Source: an uncultured Alphaproteobacteria bacterium
Lineage (GTDB): Bacteria; Pseudomonadota; Alphaproteobacteria; Micavibrionales; Micavibrionaceae
Assembly: GCA_937934135.1 (NCBI GenBank)
Contig: CALHAW010000017.1
Location: 1-48,996 of the forward strand
Direction: 5' to 3'
Length of the DNA stretch: 48,996 bases
Both the position numbers and the translations under genes were made by a program. This document shows positions 1 to 8,474 of the stretch, one piece after another. The number at the start of each line of letters is the position of its first letter. Position 1 is the stretch's first letter. The notes beneath the pieces are model-generated. The model saw only the letters and a list, made by a program, of their open reading frames with translations, was not told the DNA's origin and ran no database searches.

Positions 1-405
1 GGCCGAAAGCAAGTATTTCAAAATTTAACCGCGCATGTCGAAAAATTAATTGGGACCCCTGCGGACTTATTAATGGAGGAACTGGAAGAGCAACAAAATA
101 GCTCCGCGATTGGAAAAGGTGTTTCAATTCCACACGCAAAATTGCCGCGCCTAACAAAACCATTAATTGTCTTCACCCGCCTGGTTAGGCCGATAGATTT
201 TAACGCCGTGGATAATTTACCCGTTGATCTGGTATGTTTAGTATTATCCCCCGCGCATGATGGACCTATTCACTTACGCCGCCTTGCAAAAGTATCGCGT
301 TTTTTCAACAATTCAAATTTCTGTGATGCATTGCGTCACGCCAAAGACAGTGAAGATATTAAGTCTATTATAGTAGAAGTAAATAAGCAGCGTCTCGCAG
401 CGTAA
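1..405 (+). CDS. ptsN: PTS IIA-like nitrogen regulatory protein PtsN, 3' part
   Basis: The reading frame is open from base 1, so the gene starts upstream of the window; an internal ATG at 73 would drop conserved N-terminal sequence. The fragment (134 residues) carries the EIIA phosphorylation-site motif IPHAK, with the candidate phospho-His at fragment residue 45, and the C-terminal LSPAHDGPIHLRRLAKVSR block typical of the EIIA-Ntr family. PtsN is the last acceptor of the nitrogen-related phosphotransfer chain and regulates potassium transport and stress responses in the cytoplasm. In alphaproteobacteria ptsN often follows rpoN and hpf, which would lie outside this window. That would suit the sigma-54 promoter found near 27.7 kb. 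It converges on the DUF1150 gene with only 17 bases between the stops. Confidence 0.9.
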   Translation, partial: GRKQVFQNLTAHVEKLIGTPADLLMEELEEQQNSSAIGKGVSIPHAKLPRLTKPLIVFTRLVRPIDFNAVDNLPVDLVCLVLSPAHDGPIHLRRLAKVSRFFNNSNFCDALRHAKDSEDIKSIIVEVNKQRLAA

Positions 406-422
406 AAATCTATCTAACAATG

Positions 423-635
423 TTAATGCAAGGTGACGGGAAATAAATCGCTCATCTTCACTGCGGCCAAGGCCATATCATAACTATCCATGATAGAAAG
501 CTGCGTGCCATCTGCGGCATGCACCGCAAATTCTGATTTGCCTTCCATGTCCTTACCGATAACTTTAATATAAGCGACCTGATCCATGCCGACGGTAAGA
601 AGTTCTTCTGTTGTTAAGCTGTGAGTCTGATTCAT
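423..635 (-). CDS. DUF1150 family small protein
   Basis: A 70-residue protein matching the DUF1150 pattern: an N-terminal MDQVAYIK block, then a FAVHAADGTQLSIMDSYDMAL block ending in a short hydrophobic segment. The family is confined largely to alphaproteobacteria and its function is unknown. It lies directly downstream of the Hsp20 gene on the same strand (113 bases apart), a pairing often seen in that class, which suggests a link to small heat-shock protein function. The start ATG at 635 is preceded by an AAGGA element about 10 bases upstream. No signal peptide or membrane segment is visible. Confidence 0.8.
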   Translation of the reverse strand: MNQTHSLTTEELLTVGMDQVAYIKVIGKDMEGKSEFAVHAADGTQLSIMDSYDMALAAVKMSDLFPVTLH

Positions 636-748
636 GTTTTTTTAAATCCTTTAAACTTTAAGTATACATCAAAATCAATGAACAGAACCTTAATGATTGT
701 AATTTCTACACAATCAATTCTATTCAAAGATATAGGCGTAAAAATGAC

Positions 749-1216
749 TTAATCGTCGCGGTTATCCACTTCGATTGTTTTTACCGTTGAAAGCGATCCA
801 TTTGCTTGTGGTTTAATCTGGATTTTACGCGCAGACGATTCAGGCTCCTGGCGTTCCATATCAATATGAAGCAAGCCATTATCCAGCGATGCATCTAATA
901 CCTCAATCCCATCCGCCAGAACAAAACTGCGTTGGAATTGCCGTCCAGCAATGCCGCGATGTAAATAAATACGCCCATCTTCTTCGTCAACTTGACGGCC
1001 GCGAATTGTCAGTTGGTTTTTCTCTACCTCAACATCCAAATCATCCATGGTGAAGCCAGCCACCGCGAGCGAAATGCGCAGACCATTTTCATGGGTTTGT
1101 TCAATATTATAAGGGGGGTAACCATCGGCGCTTTTGCGCATCCGGTTAAATGTTTCTTCGAAATGATCAAAACCCAAAAAAAGCGGGCTATCAAATAGGG
1201 ATAGTCTTGTTGTCAT
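749..1216 (-). CDS. Small heat-shock protein, Hsp20 family
   Basis: A 155-residue protein with an alpha-crystallin domain at about residues 35-135. The N-terminal block LFLGFDHFEETFNRM and the segment YPPYNIEQ are characteristic of the IbpA-like class of proteobacterial Hsp20s. The strand around GLLHIDMERQEPE is the conserved end of the domain. These ATP-independent chaperones hold unfolding proteins for refolding by DnaK and ClpB. The start is supported by AAGGAG seven bases upstream. A CTTGAAAT element on the coding strand (plus coordinates 1308-1315) could be a -35 box for the heat-shock sigma factor RpoH, but I see no convincing -10. The C-terminal IxI/V anchor is not obvious; QIKPQ near residue 133 may substitute. 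Confidence 0.92.
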   Translation of the reverse strand: MTTRLSLFDSPLFLGFDHFEETFNRMRKSADGYPPYNIEQTHENGLRISLAVAGFTMDDLDVEVEKNQLTIRGRQVDEEDGRIYLHRGIAGRQFQRSFVLADGIEVLDASLDNGLLHIDMERQEPESSARKIQIKPQANGSLSTVKTIEVDNRDD

Positions 1217-1332
1217 GCGATCTCCTTATAAGTAAGCAAGTTCTATGTTTCATGAAAGCCCACATAGGCGGCACTTTCACCTATCATTTTAATAAATCTG
1301 GCCTAAAATTTCAAGGATTTTTGATAAAAGGC

Positions 1333-1539
1333 CTATTGAGCCACTGTTTCAGGCTGTTTCACGAAATGGCGGCCACAATAATGGCAGTTGGCTTCCGTGC
1401 GTTTATCAAACGTGTACCAGACTTGCGGGTGACCCAGCGGCCCACCGCCGCCATCACAGACAACTTGGTCCGCATCCGCAGGCACAGAAATTTGCTCTTT
1501 CATGATTTCTTTTTGGCTTTTTGATTTTTTATCGGTCAT
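1333..1539 (-). CDS. CHCC-type zinc-finger domain protein
   Basis: About 68 residues. The C-terminal half contains VCDGGGGPLGHPQVWYTF followed by CHYCGRHF, the zf-CHCC signature (Cys, His and a CxxC pair binding one zinc). This domain is shared with the mitochondrial complex I subunit NDUFS6 and is common as a stand-alone protein in alphaproteobacteria. The frame stays open upstream to 1578, but those residues do not look conserved, so I place the start at the ATG at 1539; an ATG two codons earlier (1545) is equally possible. It lies 116 bases upstream of the Hsp20 gene on the same strand. The role is unproven; a link to respiratory complex I is inferred from the homology only. Confidence 0.8.
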   Translation of the reverse strand: MTDKKSKSQKEIMKEQISVPADADQVVCDGGGGPLGHPQVWYTFDKRTEANCHYCGRHFVKQPETVAQ

Positions 1540-1594
1540 AATCATCGACAGATTGTCACACAATTTTTTACCGTACAAGCCTTATTGAACAAGC

Positions 1595-1984
1595 ATGAAG
1601 AACTCTCCCATAAAATTTATTGATAATACGGCCATTAAGGGGCGCGAAGAAAAATTCGTAACCCTTACGGTCAATAGTGCAAAAACCCTCAAAAGCTGGA
1701 AAAGCTCACTTTTCAGCTTTGAATGGCTTACCCCTGATGGCACGGTGCGTTCCCCCGCAGAATTAGGCTCAACGGAGCAAGAAAAATTTCATGCCGTGAC
1801 GGCACTCTACCAAAAAGGGGACGTGATAGAACGACCCCTTTTGGGAATTGGTGTTTTGGATAATATAGAAATAGGCTCACGTCGTGATGTATTCCTCACG
1901 CTCTGTGCTTATGATGTCCCTGAAATATCCGTACATGTGCTAAAACAAGATGAAAAAGAATTTAACAATTATTTATCTGAATAA
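1595..1984 (+). CDS. Hypothetical protein, 129 residues
   Basis: I do not recognise this protein. It is soluble, with no signal peptide or membrane segment, and has one candidate core motif around residues 40-52 (SFEWLTPDGTVRS) followed by an acidic, Lys-rich C-terminus. It begins 55 bases from the divergent CHCC zinc-finger gene and is followed after 14 bases by the pilin-like gene, so the two may be co-transcribed. The ribosome-binding site is weak. Base composition resembles the neighbouring genes, so it is probably a real gene rather than a chance frame. Confidence 0.6.
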   Translation: MKNSPIKFIDNTAIKGREEKFVTLTVNSAKTLKSWKSSLFSFEWLTPDGTVRSPAELGSTEQEKFHAVTALYQKGDVIERPLLGIGVLDNIEIGSRRDVFLTLCAYDVPEISVHVLKQDEKEFNNYLSE

Positions 1985-1998
1985 GGATATAATGAAAT

Positions 1999-2685
1999 AT
2001 GAATAAAAGCGCCGAATCAGGAAATATTTTCTTTTATATCCTCCTCGCTATTGTGCTGTTCGCTGCGCTCAGTTACGTGGCGTCCCAAGGGAATCGGGGA
2101 AACACCTCAACTCTGACAGATCAACAAGCCAAGCTCGCCGCCCAAGAAATTATTGAATATGGGCAGACTGTTGCAAACGCGGTACAGAAATTGAGATTAC
2201 GCGGATGTACTGATACGCAGATCAGTTTTGAAAATGATGTGGTCTCTGGTTACGGTAATGTAAATGCTCCAACAGATAATTCATGTCATGTTTTTAAAAT
2301 TGAGGGCGGGGGGCTAAATTGGGCAAATCCCCCTCCTGCCTTTTACAATGAAACCGCACCTTGGTTTTCAGGTAAATACTTTTTTTATGGTGAAACCGTT
2401 TGGGCTGAAAACGGAACAACTTGCGCAAATAGTACATGCGCTGACTTAATAATGGGATTACATGTGTCAGATTCCTTTTGTGAAATCTTTAATGATTCGC
2501 TCGGTTTAGATATGGATATTGAAGATACAACATGGGGTGGGGGGCGATGGACTGGCACATACGGGTATTTTGAAACATTTGCTGATGAAACTGATAGTGC
2601 CGAAGCGGCAGGTAAAACCTTAATCTGCTCTGGCTCTGGCACTTCAACAAACTTCGGTATACTTCAACTTTTAATCGCGCGCTAA
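1999..2685 (+). CDS. Pilin/pseudopilin-like exported protein
   Basis: A 228-residue protein whose first 32 residues resemble a type IV prepilin: a short Lys/Glu-containing leader (MNKSAESG), then the hydrophobic stretch NIFFYILLAIVLFAALSYVA at about residues 9-28, followed by a long polar helix (DQQAKLAAQEIIEYGQTVANAV). Glu6 and Gly8 precede the hydrophobic segment rather than giving the usual Gly-Phe-Thr-x-x-x-Glu order, so processing by prepilin peptidase is uncertain. The C-terminal part has several Cys residues and Gly/Trp-rich segments and should be periplasmic or surface-exposed. It could be a minor pilin or tight-adherence-type pseudopilin. Its stop codon overlaps the stop of the convergent cysS gene by four bases. 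Confidence 0.6.
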   Translation: MNKSAESGNIFFYILLAIVLFAALSYVASQGNRGNTSTLTDQQAKLAAQEIIEYGQTVANAVQKLRLRGCTDTQISFENDVVSGYGNVNAPTDNSCHVFKIEGGGLNWANPPPAFYNETAPWFSGKYFFYGETVWAENGTTCANSTCADLIMGLHVSDSFCEIFNDSLGLDMDIEDTTWGGGRWTGTYGYFETFADETDSAEAAGKTLICSGSGTSTNFGILQLLIAR

Positions 2686-4061
2686 CTAACCTTCTGCCAA
2701 TTTGTACCTTCACGGGTGTCTTTTATTTCGATCCCCATTTCCAATAATTCATCACGGATTTCATCGGCGCGGGTGTAATCTTTATTATCTTTGGCTTCTA
2801 TACGCTCTGCCAATAACGCTTCAATCTTGCTTACATCCTCATCAGAAACGCCGTCCATCTCATCTCCAAACCAATCATGTGGATCTTCTTGGAAAATCCC
2901 CACCACATCTCCAATTTTAAGAAGGGATGATTTAAGTTCCGCGCCATCTTGTTCCTTCAAAATCTTATTCAGTTCCGCAATAACAAGCGGCGTGTTCAAA
3001 TCATCATTCAGGGCATTTAATACGGGGACAACGAAATCAACATCAATCACATCCACATCCACCAACTCCAGTAACTTTTGATACGCTTTATCCAGCAATA
3101 TTTGCATTTGATGAAGCACTTGCTCGCTCCAATCCAGTGGTTGGCGGTAATGGGCGCTCAACAGCGCCAATCTTAAAACCTCACCCTTATGGTCTTTGAT
3201 CAAATCATGCACAAGCAAGAAATTACCCAAAGATTTGGACATTTTCTCGCCTTCAACGGTGACAAAGCCATTATGCACCCAATATTTGGAAAAAGACGTC
3301 ACATCATCGGCGTTGCCATGCGCACAACAGCTTTGCGCAATTTCATTTTCATGATGGGGGAATTTTAAATCCGCACCACCGCCGTGGATATCAAACGGCA
3401 GGCCCAAATGTTTCTCTGCCATGGCGGAGCATTCAATATGCCATCCCGGGCGACCATTGCCCCACGGGCTATCCCATCCGAGCTGGTCTTCGTTGCTCGG
3501 TTTCCACAAAACAAAATCTGCTGGATCGCGTTTATAGGGCGCAACTTCTACCCGCGCGCCTGCTACTTGTTCATCACGCGTACGGCCTGATAGCGCCCCA
3601 TATGTTGGATCAGACGGTACATGAAACAACACATGACCTTCCGCCTCATAGGCGTGGCCACGCTCAATCAACGCGCTGATTTGATCAATCATTTCTTGGA
3701 TATGCTCTGTCGCTTTAGGCTGTACGTCTGGCAACTGCACGCCTAAGCTTGCCATATCATCATTATAAATTTTGGTATATTTTTTCGTTACCTCGGAAAT
3801 TGTAATGCCCTGTTCTTTCGCCGCCACTATAATTTTATCTTCTACATCGGTAATATTAGAGGCGTACGTCACCTTTGGATAATGATAGCGCAACATCCGC
3901 GCCCACACATCAAACACCACCGCCATGCGGGCATTGCCAATATGCGCATAATTATAGACAGTTGGTCCACAGGCGTACATCTTCACATGAGACGGGTTGA
4001 GAGGGACAAAATCTTCTTTTTTACGATTAAGGGAATTATAGAGCTTCAAAGACATAGCCAT
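2682..4061 (-). CDS. cysS: Cysteine--tRNA ligase
   Basis: About 459 residues, the normal size. Class I synthetase signatures are clear: the HIGH-type motif in PTVYNYAHIGNAR near the N-terminus and KMSKSLGN around residue 270. The zinc-site residues are present: Cys in YACGPTVYN, Cys in WHIECSAMA, and His/Glu in HHENEIAQS. The enzyme charges tRNA-Cys in the cytoplasm. The frame can be extended to a TTG at 4070, but the ATGs at 4061 (MAMSLKL) and 4055 (MSLKLYN) are better starts; MSLKLYN is the family's usual N-terminus. No strong Shine-Dalgarno sequence separates the two. Confidence 0.97.
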   Translation of the reverse strand: MAMSLKLYNSLNRKKEDFVPLNPSHVKMYACGPTVYNYAHIGNARMAVVFDVWARMLRYHYPKVTYASNITDVEDKIIVAAKEQGITISEVTKKYTKIYNDDMASLGVQLPDVQPKATEHIQEMIDQISALIERGHAYEAEGHVLFHVPSDPTYGALSGRTRDEQVAGARVEVAPYKRDPADFVLWKPSNEDQLGWDSPWGNGRPGWHIECSAMAEKHLGLPFDIHGGGADLKFPHHENEIAQSCCAHGNADDVTSFSKYWVHNGFVTVEGEKMSKSLGNFLLVHDLIKDHKGEVLRLALLSAHYRQPLDWSEQVLHQMQILLDKAYQKLLELVDVDVIDVDFVVPVLNALNDDLNTPLVIAELNKILKEQDGAELKSSLLKIGDVVGIFQEDPHDWFGDEMDGVSDEDVSKIEALLAERIEAKDNKDYTRADEIRDELLEMGIEIKDTREGTNWQKVS

Positions 4062-4118
4062 GACACGCAAAACAGCTTCTGCGTCCTTATTGATTGATAT
4101 TTAGAGGAGATTATAAGA

Positions 4119-4268
4119 TTAGCCGCAGCAACCGCAAGCGCAATCTTCAGAGCAACCATGACAGCAATCGCACTTATCACAACTGCAACATTTACAATCA
4201 CAGCCACAATGACAGGATTTAGACGATATTTTCTTCTGTCTTATGTCTTCATTTATATCTTGCGTCAT
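4119..4268 (-). CDS. Very small Cys-rich, metallothionein-like protein
   Basis: A 49-codon frame between cysS and folE. It starts at ATG 4268, preceded by GGAAAAAAGCAA (a usable GGA ribosome-binding site nine bases away), and ends with TAA at 4119. The first 18 residues are polar and Cys-free (MTQDINEDIRQKKISSKS). The last 31 contain 15 Cys and 2 His, arranged as CxC, CC and CxxC steps (Cys 19, 21, 23, 25, 27, 28, 30, 33, 35, 36, 39, 43, 45, 47, 48). There is no signal peptide. This composition is that of a metallothionein or other thiolate metal-cluster protein binding Zn, Cu or Cd in the cytoplasm; the order of Cys does not match a family I know. The alternative is a chance frame, but the good start signal and the confinement of Cys to one segment argue against that. 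Confidence 0.65.
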   Translation of the reverse strand: MTQDINEDIRQKKISSKSCHCGCDCKCCSCDKCDCCHGCSEDCACGCCG

Positions 4269-4324
4269 TTGCTTTTTTCCATCATAAAGTCGGTGATTAA
4301 TATCATTATAACACAGAAAAAGCT

Positions 4325-4924
4325 ATGAGCATCGAAAAATTCACACCAAAACGAGGAACAGAGCGCCCCTCCCGTGAGGAAGCGGAAGCGGCCGTTGAAG
4401 TTCTTTTACGCTGGGCGGGGGAAGACTCTTCACGCTCTGGCCTGATTGAAACACCAGCACGTTATACCCGCGCCTTTGAAGAGTTTTTTAAAGGATATAA
4501 TCAAGACCCCGCAGCAGAGCTTCAAAAAACATTCGAAGACATCACAGATTATGACGATATGGTTTTGGTAAAAGACATTGATTTTGTGTCCCATTGCGAA
4601 CACCACATCGCCCCCATCATCGGTAAAGCACATGTCGCCTATTGGCCAAATAAGAAAGTTGTCGGAATAAGTAAGCTTGCGCGTATTGTTGATATTTACG
4701 CACATCGCCTAACATCCCAAGAAAACATGACCCGCGATATTGCAGAAATTATCACCAATACATTGGACGCAAAGGGTTGCGCCGTGATGATTGACGCCAA
4801 TCATCAATGTATGAGTACGCGCGGCGTAAACAAAGCGCACTCTTCAACAATCACCAGTTTTTTCACAGGGATCTTTAAAAAAGACGAAGGTACTCGCCAA
4901 CGCTTTATGGGGATGATAAGTTAA
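4325..4924 (+). CDS. folE: GTP cyclohydrolase I
   Basis: A 199-residue protein matching FolE over its full length. It converts GTP to 7,8-dihydroneopterin triphosphate, the first step to tetrahydrofolate. The zinc ligands Cys91 and His94 (SHCEHH) and Cys162 (HQCMSTRGV) are all present, as are the VGISKLAR and RLTSQENMT blocks of the active site. The protein is a cytoplasmic decamer in known members. It lies seven bases ahead of pyrB on the same strand, so folE-pyrB-pyrC are probably one transcript. The start ATG at 4325 gives the normal length; the upstream gene is divergent. Confidence 0.97.
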   Translation: MSIEKFTPKRGTERPSREEAEAAVEVLLRWAGEDSSRSGLIETPARYTRAFEEFFKGYNQDPAAELQKTFEDITDYDDMVLVKDIDFVSHCEHHIAPIIGKAHVAYWPNKKVVGISKLARIVDIYAHRLTSQENMTRDIAEIITNTLDAKGCAVMIDANHQCMSTRGVNKAHSSTITSFFTGIFKKDEGTRQRFMGMIS

Positions 4925-4931
4925 GTACAAT

Positions 4932-5924
4932 ATGAGCAAACAACCAGAACAAGAGCTAATTGATATCCGTGCAGGGCGCGATCTTTCTGTTCTTGATCTT
5001 ATTTCTGTTGATCCACTTACCGATGATGATATCACCCTTATTTTTGATATTGCCCGTAAATTCCGTGATTTTGAAACCCATAAATTTGATTTAAACAAAA
5101 ACCGTTCCATGGTGAATGTGTTTTTCGAAAATTCAACCCGTACCATGTCCAGCTTTGACTTGGCAGGTAAAAACCTATCCATGGACACAACCAGTATTTC
5201 TTCCAGCAGTTCCGTCAAAAAAGGCGAAAGCTATATTGATACGGCGCAGACCTTAGATTCTTATAATGTAAAAGCACTGATCGTTCGTACGTCAGAATCT
5301 GGCGCCTCAGAAATGATTGCACGCCATGTGAAGGCCGCCGTACTCAATGCGGGCGATGGATGGCATGAACACCCAACGCAGGCGCTTCTTGATGCGCTAA
5401 CAATCCTTGATCATTATGATGTGACAGATATGAAGGATAAAATTGTGACCATTGTTGGTGATATTCGTCATTCGCGTGTCTTTGGGTCGATGGTGCGTTT
5501 ATTTAATAAACTTGGCGCAACAATTCGTGTTGCCGCGCCACAAACACTTCTACCAATGCATGCAGATAAATTTGGCGTTGAAATCTTTTATGATGTCGAA
5601 GACGCCTTAAAAGACGCGCATGTTGTCTATGCTTTACGGGTTCAGGAAGAGCGCGGATCAAATGGTTATATCCCAACATTGCGTGAATATTCAAAAATGT
5701 ACGGCATTACGCGCAAGCGGCTCGATCTTGCCAATGACAAAGCATTACTGATGCACCCCGGGCCTGTCCGCCGTGATGTGGATGTGCATTCCGCCCTTGT
5801 CACCATGGATGAACAATCTCATATTCTACGCCAAGTTGAAAATGGAATGGCCGTGCGCAAATCTCTCCTTTGGTTATTATGCAACCGCAATGATGGAAAA
5901 ACAAAGGATGCCGTAAAATTATGA
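4932..5924 (+). CDS. pyrB: Aspartate carbamoyltransferase catalytic chain
   Basis: A 330-residue protein of the ATCase/OTCase family. It joins carbamoyl phosphate and aspartate in the second step of pyrimidine synthesis. Visible active-site blocks are FFENSTRTMSSF (carbamoyl-phosphate loop), the SSSVKKGES loop with its Lys, HPTQALLDALTI, and the C-terminal HPGPVRRDVDV. No regulatory chain gene (pyrI) is present, which suits the alphaproteobacterial type in which PyrB assembles with a dihydroorotase or a dihydroorotase-like protein. Its TGA overlaps the ATG of pyrC (ATGA), so translation is coupled. Confidence 0.97.
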   Translation: MSKQPEQELIDIRAGRDLSVLDLISVDPLTDDDITLIFDIARKFRDFETHKFDLNKNRSMVNVFFENSTRTMSSFDLAGKNLSMDTTSISSSSSVKKGESYIDTAQTLDSYNVKALIVRTSESGASEMIARHVKAAVLNAGDGWHEHPTQALLDALTILDHYDVTDMKDKIVTIVGDIRHSRVFGSMVRLFNKLGATIRVAAPQTLLPMHADKFGVEIFYDVEDALKDAHVVYALRVQEERGSNGYIPTLREYSKMYGITRKRLDLANDKALLMHPGPVRRDVDVHSALVTMDEQSHILRQVENGMAVRKSLLWLLCNRNDGKTKDAVKL

Positions 5925-7219
5925 CCTCAATTTTAATTAAAAACGCACATGTCATTGACCCTTTCAATAAAATCAATGGTAAATGCCATATTTTTATTCA
6001 AAATGGAAAAATCGCAGCAGTTGGTAAAGATATCTCTAACAAAGCAGACCAGGAAATTGATGCGCGCGGCCTCACCCTCACCCCTGGTCTTATTGATATG
6101 CAGGTACATTTCCGTGAACCGGGCCGTGAAGATAAAGAAACCATTGAAACAGGCGCGCAAGCTTGCCTTGCTGGTGGAATTACAAGCGCCGTTGCGATGC
6201 CAAACACCACGCCCGCGGCAGACAACCAAACCGTCATTGAATTTATGGTTAACCGCGCCGCAGAAATTGACCTCATCAACCTTTACCCAACAGGTGCCAT
6301 TACAAAAGGCCAAGACGGTGCGCAACTTAGTGAGATTAACGAGCTTAAAAATGCAGGCGCTATTGCCATTACAGATGATGGATATGATGTACAAGATGAA
6401 GGCGTATTACGGCGCGCGTTAGAATACGCAAAAACAACCAACATGCTTTTAATGTCCCATTGCGAAACAAACAGCCTAACGGGTGATGGTGTAATGCACG
6501 AAGGGTGGGTTTCCACGCAATTAGGCCTCGCAGGAACACCGGCTGAATCTGAAACACTCGCCGTTCATAAAAATATTATGTTGGCCAATATGGCGGGAGA
6601 CGCGCGGTTGCACCTCCTCCATAATTCAACGGCGGGCGCCATAACGGCAATTCGCGCCGCTAAAAAATTAGGACAGAAAAACCTAACGGCCGAAGTCTCT
6701 GTACAACATTTCTCTCTCACGGATGAAGAATGCTTTGGCTACAACACGAACGCAAAGATGTACCCACCGCTTAGATCGAAAGAACATGTTGATGCCATTA
6801 TCGCAGGCATAAAAGACGGCACGGTTGACGCCCTGACCACGGATCACGCGCCGCATACTTTGTCTGACAAACAAAAACCCTTTGCTGATGCCGCCATGGG
6901 ATCAACCGGGGTTGAAACCAGCTTCGCCGTGATGAACACATACCTTGTGGAGGCAGGGCATATTGACCTCAATCACGGCATTTCTCTCATGACCAATAAA
7001 CCCGCAGAGATTTTAGGGATTGATAAGGGAACATTATCTGTGGGCGCGGATGCGGACATTGCGCTTTTTAATCTTAATCATAAATGGGCCGTTGATGGGA
7101 CGAAGGGTTTTTCCAAAGGGCATAATTGCGTCTTTAATGGCAAAGAACTGACAGGAAAATGTGTCATGACCATTCATAACGGCGCCATCAAATACCGCGA
7201 CGGCGAGATCCTCGTTTAA
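5921..7219 (+). CDS. pyrC: Dihydroorotase class I (metal site altered)
   Basis: A 432-residue amidohydrolase-superfamily protein, full length for class I dihydroorotase, which cyclises carbamoyl aspartate to dihydroorotate. The metal-site motif that is normally D-x-H-x-H reads D-M-Q-V-H here, with Gln61 (codon cag at 6101) in place of the first His. His63, Arg65 and FREPG are kept. Other active-site blocks are present: DDGYDV, MSHCET, LLHNSTAGA and TTDHAPH. The usual PHH near residue 260 reads VQH. One-base-type coupling to pyrB and the retained blocks argue for a working partner of PyrB. The missing ligand leaves open whether it is catalytic or a structural, PyrX-like chain. Confidence 0.9.
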   Translation: MTSILIKNAHVIDPFNKINGKCHIFIQNGKIAAVGKDISNKADQEIDARGLTLTPGLIDMQVHFREPGREDKETIETGAQACLAGGITSAVAMPNTTPAADNQTVIEFMVNRAAEIDLINLYPTGAITKGQDGAQLSEINELKNAGAIAITDDGYDVQDEGVLRRALEYAKTTNMLLMSHCETNSLTGDGVMHEGWVSTQLGLAGTPAESETLAVHKNIMLANMAGDARLHLLHNSTAGAITAIRAAKKLGQKNLTAEVSVQHFSLTDEECFGYNTNAKMYPPLRSKEHVDAIIAGIKDGTVDALTTDHAPHTLSDKQKPFADAAMGSTGVETSFAVMNTYLVEAGHIDLNHGISLMTNKPAEILGIDKGTLSVGADADIALFNLNHKWAVDGTKGFSKGHNCVFNGKELTGKCVMTIHNGAIKYRDGEILV

Positions 7220-7275
7220 TCCATGGTCTGGATTATAGACCTTGCTCTTCAATAAAACCGTCTTATATTATCCTT

Positions 7276-8466
7276 ATGATTAAATCTAAAAAATATGATG
7301 TTATCGTTGTTGGTGGCGGCCTTGCCGGTATGACGCAGGCTTTATTGCTGGGGAATGCTGGATTCAAAACGCTTTGTCTGGATCAAGGGTCAATTAAAAA
7401 CCAGATTAGAAGTGATGAACGCACCACAGCTATTTCTTATGGATCTTCCAAAATTTTGGCACAAGCCAATATTTGGCAAGACATCATCCCCCATGGATGC
7501 CCTATTACTGATATTCAAATTCTTAATGGTGATTCTCCCGTTCTGCTTGATTTTGATGTCACAAACCTCAACAAAGATGCCTTGGGCTGGATTGTGGATA
7601 ATGGATTACTGCGGTCTATCATGGCCAAGGCACTGAAGAAAAATAAGTATTGTACCCATATCGAAAATGCAAAACTGGCTGATGTTAGAATTGACGATCA
7701 CAAAGCGGTAGCCATTTTAGAAACAGGCCAAAGCATTGAGGCCAAATTAATTATTGGCGCCGATGGACGACAATCAAAAATACGCGCCTTGATGAGGGTT
7801 GCGGTAAAAGAATGGTCTTACGAACAAACGGCAATTATTGCTGTGATTACCCATGAAAAACCGCATCAAAACATCGCGGTTGAACATTTCAAAAATGAAG
7901 GGCCATTCGCTATTCTTCCCATGAATGATAACAATAATGGAGGCTACCGTTCCGCGATTGTTTGGACATTGCATGGGGGGAATGAAAAACCTTATCTTGA
8001 AAACGACGCCTTATTTTTGGTGGCAATGCGTGAACGCTTCCCTGATTTTTATGGTGATATAATCAGCGCAGGGAAACGTGCGGCATACCCACTCAACCTT
8101 ATTCATGCCTATCATTACGTGACACCGCGCATGGCTTTAATCGCAGATGCCGCGCACGGTATTCACCCGATTGCAGGGCAAGGCCTTAATTTAGGGCTAC
8201 GCGACGCCGCCGCCTTATGTGGTATTTTAACCACCCATAAAAATGATGATATCGGCGCAATCAATATTTTACAAAAATATGAAGTAGCACGGCGCAGTGA
8301 TAATACATCCATGGTCGCCGCGACAGATTTACTTAATAAATTATTTTCAAATAATATGAAATCCGTCAATATCATGCGGTCAACAGGCTTAAAATTGATT
8401 GAAAAAATAGCGCCCGCAAAAAAATTCTTTATGAAGCAAGCCATGGGCCTTAAAAAGGCACCTTAA
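7276..8466 (+). CDS. UbiH/COQ6-family FAD-dependent hydroxylase
   Basis: A 396-residue flavoprotein monooxygenase. The dinucleotide-binding motif VIVVGGGLAGM lies at residues 9-19, the GADGRQSKIR (DG) motif at about 162-171, and the second FAD motif IADAAHGIHPIAGQGLNLGLRD at about 285-306. This last block is the hallmark of the UbiH/UbiF/VisC/COQ6 family, which hydroxylates the ring of ubiquinone precursors in the cytoplasm at the membrane. Which ring position is modified cannot be read from the sequence, so no symbol is given. It starts 56 bases after pyrC and ends eight bases from the convergent dot operon, with no evident terminator between them. Confidence 0.9.
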   Translation: MIKSKKYDVIVVGGGLAGMTQALLLGNAGFKTLCLDQGSIKNQIRSDERTTAISYGSSKILAQANIWQDIIPHGCPITDIQILNGDSPVLLDFDVTNLNKDALGWIVDNGLLRSIMAKALKKNKYCTHIENAKLADVRIDDHKAVAILETGQSIEAKLIIGADGRQSKIRALMRVAVKEWSYEQTAIIAVITHEKPHQNIAVEHFKNEGPFAILPMNDNNNGGYRSAIVWTLHGGNEKPYLENDALFLVAMRERFPDFYGDIISAGKRAAYPLNLIHAYHYVTPRMALIADAAHGIHPIAGQGLNLGLRDAAALCGILTTHKNDDIGAINILQKYEVARRSDNTSMVAATDLLNKLFSNNMKSVNIMRSTGLKLIEKIAPAKKFFMKQAMGLKKAP

Positions 8467-8474
8467 CAGTACCA

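Noticed and set aside
1150-1524. Plus-strand frame of 124 codons
   Set aside because: It lies opposite the Hsp20 start region and the zinc-finger gene, which have clear family matches.
7225-7241. Hairpin GGTCT...AGACC after pyrC as a terminator
   Set aside because: The stem is only five pairs and the following sequence is not a proper T run; it may be chance.
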